A program made the position numbers and the translations under genes. A stretch of DNA of 8,106 nt, from contig DATKYB010000062.1 of assembly GCA_035528715.1 (NCBI GenBank), positions 1-8,106 on the forward strand, in the 5' to 3' direction. The notes beneath the pieces were generated by a model that was not told the DNA's origin, ran no database searches, and saw only the letters and a list, made by a program, of their open reading frames with translations. Of the stretch, positions 1-5,196 are shown one piece after another. The stretch comes from Nitrospinota bacterium (GTDB lineage Bacteria; JADFOP01; DATKYB01). Numbering within the stretch: the stretch's first letter is position 1; each line of letters starts with the position of its first letter.

Positions 1-340
1 CTATAGCACCAAAAGTACCTATCCTACTATCCCTCATAATCTTCAAAGAAGATTCTCTGTCCTTTCCAAAACCCATCCCATCAAGAGTATCAGAAAGACC
101 ATCCATATGGAGACCTCCTGTTAACAAAACCAAGAATAATAAAACCAATATGTCACAGAGATCTCGTGGCAGTAATAAAGAAAGAATCATATAAACAATA
201 TAAGACAAGAGGCCTAAGATAAGGCCTGCTAGAGGAAAATATTGAATCGATCTTTCGAGTTCTTCTTCTCTGATCTCTTTTTTCCCTGAAGGTAAGATTG
301 TCAAAAATTGAAGGGAAACTTTTAAATCATTCAAAAACAT
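1..340 (-). CDS. cobS: Adenosylcobinamide-GDP ribazoletransferase (cobalamin synthase), N-terminal part, cut by window edge
   Basis: CobS is the integral-membrane enzyme that joins adenosylcobinamide-GDP to alpha-ribazole (or its phosphate), completing the nucleotide loop of cobalamin. I read 113 codons from ATG 340-338 to the window edge with no stop; the rest (a full CobS is about 250 residues) lies outside. The family signature is clear: GGLHMDGLSDTLDG at residues 75-88, with the conserved Asp80, Asp84 and Asp87 expected to bind Mg2+, followed by IMRDSRIGTFGAI at 101-113. The N-terminal SLQFLTILP (9-17) is also typical. Hydrophobic stretches at about 35-57 and 62-75 look like the first membrane helices. 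The start sits 14 nt after the cobT stop, with AAGAGAA as a modest ribosome binding site, so it is the third gene of the riboswitch-controlled operon. Identification is firm; only the 3' end is unknown. Confidence 0.93.
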   Translation of the reverse strand, partial: MFLNDLKVSLQFLTILPSGKKEIREEELERSIQYFPLAGLILGLLSYIVYMILSLLLPRDLCDILVLLFLVLLTGGLHMDGLSDTLDGMGFGKDRESSLKIMRDSRIGTFGAI

Positions 341-354
341 TTGATTCTCTTAAT

Positions 355-1416
355 TTATTTATTAGATTGAGAAACATGAGCCTCTTCAAACGTCGCCATC
401 TCTGTTAATATTTTTACACCTGCCTCAATAAGAGAAATACTAAGAGCTGCTCCTGTTCCTTCTCCTAAACGTAATGAGAGATCCAAAATTGGTTTTTCTC
501 CAAGATAATCAAATAAAACCTTGTGCCCCTTTTCCTCAGATATATGGGAAAAGAAAATATATTCTTTAACATTGGGTGCTAATTTCAAGGCAATCAGAGC
601 ACCTGCTCCAGAAATAAAACCATCTACAACCACAGGAATTCTATTCGCGGAAGAACCGATGATTAATCCCGCTATTCCACCTATCTCAAAACCTCCCACC
701 TTAGTAAGAACATCAATGGGGTCAGTAGGGTCAGGTCTATTGATTTTGATACCTTTTTCTATCAACTTTATCTTCCTCAAATAAGCCCTATCCCCTATAC
801 CTGTGCCTCTGCCAGTTACATCTTTTGGATGACTTGAAGTCATTACTGAAATAACAGCGCTGCTAGGTGTTGTGTTTCCAATCCCCATATCTCCTGTTCC
901 AATAATCTGATAACCATGAGATTTGAGTTTATCGGCAATGATTATTCCACGTTCAATAGAAGCCTCAGCCTCTTTTCTACTCATAGCAGGACCCTTTGAA
1001 AAATTCTTTGTTCCATAATTTATCTTGTTTAAAATTAAATTCTTCCTTTTTTTAAAGTCATGCTCAACCCCAATATCCACAACAAGAACCTCAGCCCCAA
1101 CATGCCTTGCTAAAACATTAATTCCTGCTCCTCCTTTTAGAAAATTGAGTACCATCTGAACAGTCACTTCTTTAGGAAATGCACTCACCCCTTCTTCTGT
1201 TATTCCATGATCTGCAGCAAAGGCAACAATAACCTTTTTATCAATCTTTGGATATTCTTCCCCTCGTATGGCACAATATCTCTTAGCAAATTCTTCCAAT
1301 CTTCCCAAACTATCTTTAGGTTTTGTCAAACGATCCAATAAAAGCTCTGTTTTATGATAGATTTTCTTATCAATTCCCTTTATTTTTTTAATCTTTTTAT
1401 TAATAATATTTTTCAT
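355..1416 (-). CDS. cobT: Nicotinate-nucleotide--dimethylbenzimidazole phosphoribosyltransferase
   Basis: CobT is a cytosolic enzyme. It transfers phosphoribose from nicotinate mononucleotide to dimethylbenzimidazole or another lower base, giving the alpha-ribazole phosphate that CobS attaches. At 353 residues it has the usual length. Visible family motifs are LTKPKDSLGRLEEFA (30-44), AADHGITEEGVSAFPKEVT (67-85), NFLKGGAGINVLARHVGAEV (91-110), GTGDMGIGNTTPSSAV (173-188), TGRGTGIGDR (201-210), GGFEIGGIAG with SSANRIPVVVDGFISGAGAL (241-274) and LRLGEGTGAAL (315-325). Glu319 in the last motif matches the catalytic glutamate near residue 317 of Salmonella CobT. The position that is Glu in the enteric GEMGIGNTT motif is Asp176 here, a variant I believe is common outside enterics. 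The N-terminus is very lysine-rich (11 Lys in the first 22 residues). The ATG start is supported by AAGGAA six bases upstream. The gene lies 11 nt after cobU and 14 nt before cobS. Confidence 0.97.
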   Translation of the reverse strand: MKNIINKKIKKIKGIDKKIYHKTELLLDRLTKPKDSLGRLEEFAKRYCAIRGEEYPKIDKKVIVAFAADHGITEEGVSAFPKEVTVQMVLNFLKGGAGINVLARHVGAEVLVVDIGVEHDFKKRKNLILNKINYGTKNFSKGPAMSRKEAEASIERGIIIADKLKSHGYQIIGTGDMGIGNTTPSSAVISVMTSSHPKDVTGRGTGIGDRAYLRKIKLIEKGIKINRPDPTDPIDVLTKVGGFEIGGIAGLIIGSSANRIPVVVDGFISGAGALIALKLAPNVKEYIFFSHISEEKGHKVLFDYLGEKPILDLSLRLGEGTGAALSISLIEAGVKILTEMATFEEAHVSQSNK

Positions 1417-1427
1417 CTAAATTCCTT

Positions 1428-1952
1428 TTATGGTTTTATCTTTTTAGGAATTCCGCTGAATACAAAATATACCTCATCTGCTGCTTTGGCAATCTCTTGG
1501 TTTATCTTTCCAGCAATATCCCTAAACTGGCGGGCTAATTTATTTTTAGGAACAATCCCCATGCCCACCTCATTCGATACTGCTAAAAGAGAGTAATCAT
1601 TCTTCTTAGCTGTATCTAAAAATTTCTTTATTATCTCAAATACTTCTCCTTCATCATAACCCTTGTGTAAAAGATTTGATAACCAAAGCGTTATACAATC
1701 AAGAACAACGACACTACATTTAGATCTTAAGCCTTTTAATATTTTAGAAATCTCTTCTGTCTCTTCAATCGTCTCCCATGAAGATGACCTATCCTTTTTG
1801 TGTCTTTTAATCTTCTCTTTCATCTCATCATCAAGAGCCTGGGCTGTTGCCAGATAAATCTTTTCCCCAGGAATTTTTTCAGCAAGTTCCATTGCAAAGG
1901 AACTTTTCCCGCTCTTAGCTCCTCCTAAAATCAATTTAAGTTTACCTGACAC
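1428..1952 (-). CDS. cobU: Bifunctional adenosylcobinamide kinase / adenosylcobinamide-phosphate guanylyltransferase
   Basis: CobU phosphorylates adenosylcobinamide and then adds GMP from GTP, producing the adenosylcobinamide-GDP used by CobS. I start it at GTG 1952-1950, giving 174 residues (family about 170-180). This GTG has GAGGGG (1964-1959) six bases upstream. The longest reading frame begins at a TTG at 1988 that lies inside the terminator hairpin and has no plausible ribosome binding site; it would add 12 residues that are not family-like. Motifs numbered from the GTG: P-loop GGAKSGKS (10-17); ATAQALDDEM...RHKKDR (35-55), with His51 matching the guanylylated His46 of Salmonella CobU; LDCITLWLSNLL (84-95), carrying the Walker-B-like Asp85; SNEVGMGIVP (126-135); and RQFRDIAGKINQ, starting at about 141. 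It is the first gene of the operon and lies directly under cobalamin riboswitch control. Confidence 0.96.
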   Translation of the reverse strand: MSGKLKLILGGAKSGKSSFAMELAEKIPGEKIYLATAQALDDEMKEKIKRHKKDRSSSWETIEETEEISKILKGLRSKCSVVVLDCITLWLSNLLHKGYDEGEVFEIIKKFLDTAKKNDYSLLAVSNEVGMGIVPKNKLARQFRDIAGKINQEIAKAADEVYFVFSGIPKKIKP

Positions 1953-1958
1953 AATAAA

Positions 1959-1964
1959 CCCCTC
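1959..1964 (-). promoter_or_regulatory. Ribosome binding site of cobU (decides the start)
   Basis: On the minus strand GAGGGG lies six bases before GTG 1952. It begins only four bases after the U-tract of the leader terminator. Its GAGGG could also pair with the CCCTC of the terminator 5' arm (1999-1995), so a second, translational layer of control is possible; that is inference. Confidence 0.75.
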
Positions 1965-1968
1965 TAAT

Positions 1969-1999
1969 AAAAAACCCCCAACCTTCAATAGGTTGAGGG
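1969..1999 (-). terminator. Intrinsic terminator of the cobalamin riboswitch expression platform
   Basis: On the minus strand the 10-nt arm CCCTCAACCT (1999-1990) pairs with AGGTTGGGGG (1984-1975). All ten pairs form, with one U-G wobble, across a five-base loop ATTGA. Six consecutive U residues follow immediately (1974-1969). This is a textbook Rho-independent terminator, placed between the riboswitch aptamer and the first gene. A plausible competing antiterminator is TTGAGG (2022-2017) pairing with CCTCAA (1998-1993), which would break the terminator 5' arm. Confidence 0.9.
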
Positions 2000-2046
2000 T
2001 ATCAAGGTCTTCACATCCTCAAACATCGAAGGACATTGGTGAAGGA

Positions 2047-2195
2047 TGTATAAGCCAAGTTTTCTGACTTACGGATCAATCTAATTGCCAAACCTTCCCA
2101 TATCTTGAAGATACAGTGGCGTTTTTTGGCTTTCGTCCCCGTTTACAGTGGCGTGTCCGTGATGGCTTCTCACCATCTTCCTTAATGCTTATACA
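2047..2195 (-). promoter_or_regulatory. Cobalamin (adenosylcobalamin) riboswitch aptamer
   Basis: Read on the minus strand, this 149-nt leader carries the conserved cobalamin aptamer elements in order. A P1 strand TGTATAAGC (2195-2187) is perfectly complementary over nine bases to GCTTATACA (2055-2047). Between them lie GGTGAGAAGCCATCACGG, then CGCCACTGTAAACGGGGACGAAAGCC, a second GCCACTGT and GGGAAGG. The B12 box AGTCAGAAAACTTGGCT (2069-2053) overlaps the 3' P1 strand. This matches the class-I cobalamin riboswitch consensus. It sits upstream of cobU-cobT-cobS and is followed by an intrinsic terminator, so ligand binding should favour termination and repress cobalamin completion when the vitamin is plentiful. 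The family assignment is established knowledge; the direction of switching is inferred from the layout. Confidence 0.95.
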
Positions 2196-2282
2196 AATAT
2201 GGCTTTAGAAAGATCTTTTCTATATTGTATATTACTAAAAAATCTGTTTTTAAGCTCGTATAACCTTTTGCTAAATAAATAT
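2196..2282 (-). other. AT-rich interval between the receiver gene and the riboswitch; cob promoter expected here
   Basis: The riboswitch transcript should begin within these 87 bases, but I see no strong promoter. On the minus strand TACAAT, in TATACAATATAG, is a fair -10 box, yet the region 17 bases upstream reads only TAAAAA. I also see no convincing terminator for the preceding receiver gene, so read-through into the riboswitch leader is possible. Nothing else is recognisable here. Confidence 0.4.
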
Positions 2283-2894
2283 TCAGTTGGTTAGAGATTC
2301 ACTCATCTTTGTCAGTCTTTTAACCACGTCTCGAATCTTTAATGTTTCGCTAAGTATTACCTCTAGTCGATCTCTGCTTGTTTTATTGAGATTTTCACTC
2401 TCGAACAGGAGTAACTCAGCACTCATTAATATAGTCTGAAGAGGACTATTGATCTCGTGATTAGCAGTAACAGCGGTTTGGGTGACTGCTATTAATTTCT
2501 CTGCTTTCATAAGTTCTTCTTCAAGTCTCCATCTTTCTAGACCTCTTTTTACAGTCATCTTTAGGTCCACGTCTCTGCACGGCTTTATTAAATAATCATA
2601 AGCCCCTTCTCTAAGGGCTTTAATGGCTGAATTCATTGATTCATAACCTGTGATAATCACAACGAGTGTTTTGGGAGATATCTTTTTCGTCTTCCTTAAA
2701 ACTTTGATACCATCTGTTTCGCCAAGCATCAGGTCTGTTAAGATCAGCTGGAATTTATCCTTTTCAATTGCTTCGAGGGCATCTTTTCCATCTCTAATAC
2801 TGGTTACATGGTAACCCTCTTCTTTTAAAGCTATCTCAAAACCCTTTAGTACCAAAGGATCATCTTCTACAATTAATATACTTGTATCTTTCAT
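2283..2894 (-). CDS. Receiver domain fused to a HisKA dimerisation/phosphoacceptor domain, no ATPase domain
   Basis: This 203-residue cytosolic signalling protein has a response-regulator receiver domain at residues 1-120. The acidic pair Asp11/Asp12, phospho-acceptor Asp54 (LILTDLMLGETDG), Thr82 (VVIITGYES) and Lys104 (YLIKPC) are all present, so it should accept a phosphoryl group. A charged helical linker (about 107-134) leads to a HisKA-like helix pair at about 135-200, with the H-box NHEINSPLQTI and candidate phospho-His146. There is no N/G-box ATPase domain: the frame ends in TGA and is followed by 87 AT-rich bases and the cob riboswitch, so nothing in the window could supply it. It cannot autophosphorylate. 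It may dimerise, act as a His-Asp phosphorelay module, or be phosphorylated by another kinase. It has no DNA-binding domain. The ATG start has a weak AAAAGAATAAG upstream but a good promoter. Its partner and signal are unknown, and there is no evidence that it regulates its neighbours. Confidence 0.88.
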   Translation of the reverse strand: MKDTSILIVEDDPLVLKGFEIALKEEGYHVTSIRDGKDALEAIEKDKFQLILTDLMLGETDGIKVLRKTKKISPKTLVVIITGYESMNSAIKALREGAYDYLIKPCRDVDLKMTVKRGLERWRLEEELMKAEKLIAVTQTAVTANHEINSPLQTILMSAELLLFESENLNKTSRDRLEVILSETLKIRDVVKRLTKMSESLTN

Positions 2895-2929
2895 TTTAAC
2901 TTATTCTTTTAAAATCGAAGTAGAAAAAA

Positions 2930-2958
2930 ATGGTAATTTCAACCCTGTTAAATGTCAA
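2930..2958 (-). promoter_or_regulatory. Sigma-70-type promoter of the REC-HisKA gene
   Basis: On the minus strand a consensus TTGACA (2958-2953) is followed by exactly 17 bases and then TACCAT (2935-2930), which matches TATAAT at four of six positions. Transcription would start near 2923, leaving a leader of about 28 bases before ATG 2894. Assigned by pattern only. Confidence 0.6.
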
Positions 2959-2997
2959 GTTAAAAATTGGGTTTTATCAATTGGAAGCAAATAGTGC

Positions 2998-3026
2998 TTG
3001 ACATGTTGTTAATATATTGATATCAA
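2998..3026 (+). promoter_or_regulatory. Sigma-70-type promoter of the FBP aldolase/phosphatase gene
   Basis: A consensus TTGACA (2998-3003) is followed by exactly 17 bases and then TATCAA (3021-3026), which matches TATAAT at four of six positions. A perfect TATAAT also occurs at 3032-3037, but 28 bases separates it from TTGACA and its own upstream partner (TTAATA, 3009-3014) is poor; either could be the real -10. The palindrome TTGATATCAA (3017-3026) overlaps the first -10. Confidence 0.6.
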
Positions 3027-3047
3027 ATTTTTATAATAAATAAAAAG

Positions 3048-3056
3048 AGGAGGTGA
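3048..3056 (+). promoter_or_regulatory. Strong Shine-Dalgarno that sets a TTG start
   Basis: AGGAGGTGA is a nearly full complement of the 16S 3' end and stands five bases before TTG 3062. The alternative in-frame GTG at 3053 lies inside this element, so ribosomes bound here would start at the TTG. Confidence 0.8.
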
Positions 3057-3061
3057 ACACT

Positions 3062-4171
3062 TTGGCAGATAATAAAACAACAATTTCTATCATTAAGGCA
3101 GATATCGGAAGCATAGGAGGACACATTAAACCGAGTAAAAGGTTATTAGATAGGGTTAGAGAGTACATAGAAAATGAAGGTGGTGGAATATTCGTAGACT
3201 CTTATGTAAGTTCAACAGGAGATGACATCGCAATCATATTCTCCCATGATCTAGGGACGGGAAACGAAAAAATTCATAAATTGGCATGGGATGCCTTTAA
3301 AGAAGGAACCGCTGTAGCAAAAGAGCAAGGTTTATATGGTGCAGGTCAAGATCTCCTAAAAGATTCATTTTCAGGTAATGTCAAAGGTATGGGCCCTGCT
3401 GTTGCTGAGATAGAATTTGAAGAAAGGCCAAATGAGCCTTTTTTGATCTTTGCTGCTGACAAGACAGATCCCGGAGCATATAACTTACCTTTATATTTAG
3501 GCTTTGCTGACCCAATGCATAACTCAGGTCTCATGCTATCCCCATCAATGAGTAAAGGATTCAAGTTTACAATTATGGATGTCTCTTATACTGAAGGGGA
3601 TAGGATCATTGAGCTTAATGCCCCTGAAGACATCTATGATATTGCTACTCTTCTTAGAGACAACCAGAGGTTTGTTGTTGAATCTATTCATTCAAGAAAT
3701 AATCTTGACCAGGCAGTTTCCGTAAGTACCACGAGGCTTCATAATATTGCAGGCAAATATACGGGAAAAGATGACCCCGTTATGGTCGTAAGGGTACAGG
3801 GTGCATTCCCTGCCACGGGTGAGGTCCTTTCTCCTTTCAGTATAGGACACTTTGTTGCTGGTTTCATGAGAGGAAGCCATAGCGGACCAATGATGCCTGT
3901 TAAAAAGAGTTCCCCCGTATCATTCTTTGATGGACCCCCTATAGTCAGCTGTCTTGCTTTTTGTGTCCATAAAGGTAAACTCACCGAACCAGCGGACGCC
4001 TTTGATCATCCTTACTGGGATTTCGTCAGAGGAAAGGTCTCTCAAAAGGCTACAGACATCAGGCAACAAGGTTTCTCAGGTTGCGCAATGCTTGGATATG
4101 ATGAGTTAGAATACGGTGGTATAGTAGAAAACCTAAACAAACTAGAGAAAAAATTTGAAGTAAGAGATTAA
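3062..4171 (+). CDS. Bifunctional fructose-1,6-bisphosphate aldolase/phosphatase (archaeal-type, FBPase class V)
   Basis: The enzyme condenses dihydroxyacetone phosphate with glyceraldehyde-3-phosphate and dephosphorylates the product to fructose-6-phosphate. This makes the step effectively one-way towards gluconeogenesis; it acts in the cytosol with Mg2+. I start at TTG 3062 (369 residues, family about 365-385) because of the Shine-Dalgarno before it. Visible ligands and motifs from that start: Asp14 and His21 (KADIGSIGGH), Asp54/Asp55 (STGDD), Gln96 (LYGAGQDLLKDSFSGNVKG), Asp133 (FAADKTDPGAYNLPLY), and IAGKYTGKDDPVM, in which Tyr233 and Lys236 match the catalytic Tyr229 and Schiff-base Lys232 of the Sulfolobus enzyme. 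MRGSHSGPMMPV and FDGPP follow. The C-terminus resembles the archaeal and deep-branching bacterial forms. It is a single gene that converges on accA and has its own promoter. Every catalytic residue I can place is retained, so activity is expected. Confidence 0.96.
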   Translation: MADNKTTISIIKADIGSIGGHIKPSKRLLDRVREYIENEGGGIFVDSYVSSTGDDIAIIFSHDLGTGNEKIHKLAWDAFKEGTAVAKEQGLYGAGQDLLKDSFSGNVKGMGPAVAEIEFEERPNEPFLIFAADKTDPGAYNLPLYLGFADPMHNSGLMLSPSMSKGFKFTIMDVSYTEGDRIIELNAPEDIYDIATLLRDNQRFVVESIHSRNNLDQAVSVSTTRLHNIAGKYTGKDDPVMVVRVQGAFPATGEVLSPFSIGHFVAGFMRGSHSGPMMPVKKSSPVSFFDGPPIVSCLAFCVHKGKLTEPADAFDHPYWDFVRGKVSQKATDIRQQGFSGCAMLGYDELEYGGIVENLNKLEKKFEVRD

Positions 4172-4209
4172 GGATTCTCGCTACATCAAAAAAGGGAGCC
4201 TCTATATAA

Positions 4210-4242
4210 GGGAAAGATTATTTGACAATTTTAAATCTTCCC
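4210..4242. terminator. Weak hairpin between convergent genes, possible bidirectional terminator
   Basis: GGGAAAGATT (4210-4219) and AATCTTCCC (4234-4242) form an imperfect nine-pair stem with one bulged base and a 14-base loop. It overlaps the last codons of accA and lies 38 bases after the FBP aldolase/phosphatase stop. No U-tract is adjacent on either strand: the nearest T run on the plus side is at about 4253, and on the minus side near 4190. It may help end both transcripts, but the call is weak. Confidence 0.3.
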
Positions 4243-5180
4243 ATCTCCCTATATTTTTTATATCTTTGCTCGATAAGTTCTTCTGGTGATAGTTTTTTCA
4301 ATTCTTTAAGATGTCGTCTTAAGGCCCTTCTTAAAGTAGAGGCTGCCCTTTTGGGATTTCTCTGGGCACCACCCAATGGCTCCTTTATTATTTCATCAAT
4401 GACTCCCAGCTCTTTTAGGTCATAAGCAGTTATTTTTAGAGCCTCAGCTGCATCTTTGGCTTTATCAGCTGTCCTCCACAGTATAGATGCACACCCTTCG
4501 GGGGATATTACTGAGTAAATCGCGTTTTCCTGCATCAGAACCCGATTCCCCACCCCTATAGCTAGGGCACCACCGCTTCCCCCTTCACCTACAACAGCAA
4601 CAATTATGGGAACTTTCAAATCAGCCATCTCTCTTAAATTCCTTGCTATTGCTTCAGCCTGGCCCCTCTCTTCGGCACCAATCCCTGGAAATGCACCTGG
4701 AGTATCTACCAAAGTGATGACAGGTTTATTGAATTTTTCGGCAAGTTTCATCAATCTCAATGCCTTTCTATAACCTTCAGGATGGGCCATTCCGAAATTT
4801 CTGTATATTTTCTCTTTCGTATCCCTCCCCTTTTGTTGTCCCAGTACCACAACACGGATACCATCAAGTTTTGCTACTCCCCCTACTAAAGAATGGTCAT
4901 CAGCAAAACTCCTATCGCCATGAAGCTCAACAAAATCAGTCATCATATAATTAATATAGTCCATTGTATAGGGACGTTCAGGATGCCTTGCAAGTAAAGT
5001 CCTTTGCCATCTATTGAGTTTAGAATGTACATCTCTTATTTGTTTTTTCGCTTTCTTTTCTAGCTTTTTAATTTCATCAAAAAAGTCCAAATTCCCTTGC
5101 TCTGACATCTGTTTCAATTCTTTAATCCGTCTTTCTAATTCGTAAATTGGTTTTTCAAAATCTAATCCTTGATAAGCCAT
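4218..5180 (-). CDS. accA: Acetyl-CoA carboxylase carboxyltransferase subunit alpha
   Basis: AccA works with AccD to move the carboxyl group from carboxybiotin on AccB to acetyl-CoA, giving malonyl-CoA, the committed step of fatty-acid synthesis in the cytosol. At 320 residues it is the standard length. The start [12 protein letters not shown] and the helical charged region to about residue 55 are typical. [11 protein letters not shown] (66-76), [14 protein letters not shown] (82-95), [11 protein letters not shown] (114-124) and [20 protein letters not shown] (128-147) follow. The crotonase-fold core carries [20 protein letters not shown] (158-177) and the oxyanion-loop [17 protein letters not shown] (198-214). 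[12 protein letters not shown] (225-236) and [19 protein letters not shown] complete the signature. ATG 5180 is preceded by AGGAGG at seven bases. The gene begins 16 nt after the dnaE stop and probably shares its transcript. No accD, accB or accC is present in the window. Confidence 0.98.
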   Translation of the reverse strand: MAYQGLDFEKPIYELERRIKELKQMSEQGNLDFFDEIKKLEKKAKKQIRDVHSKLNRWQRTLLARHPERPYTMDYINYMMTDFVELHGDRSFADDHSLVGGVAKLDGIRVVVLGQQKGRDTKEKIYRNFGMAHPEGYRKALRLMKLAEKFNKPVITLVDTPGAFPGIGAEERGQAEAIARNLREMADLKVPIIVAVVGEGGSGGALAIGVGNRVLMQENAIYSVISPEGCASILWRTADKAKDAAEALKITAYDLKELGVIDEIIKEPLGGAQRNPKRAASTLRRALRRHLKELKKLSPEELIEQRYKKYREMGRFKIVK

Positions 5181-5196
5181 TTTTCCTCCTTAATTT

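Noticed and set aside
521-784. Open frame on the plus strand inside cobT
   Set aside because: It is antisense to a fully conserved gene, has no family features and no convincing ribosome binding site.
2209-2218. Palindrome AAAGATCTTT upstream of the riboswitch
   Set aside because: A ten-base palindrome in AT-rich DNA is easily due to chance, and it has no loop or U-tract to make a terminator.
2236-2253. A-run / T-run pair as a terminator for the REC-HisKA gene
   Set aside because: The stem would be almost only A-T pairs with no G-C core, so it should be too weak.
2941-2975. Inverted repeat AACCC...GGGTT in the divergent promoter region
   Set aside because: Only five bases per arm with a loop of more than 20; not distinguishable from chance.
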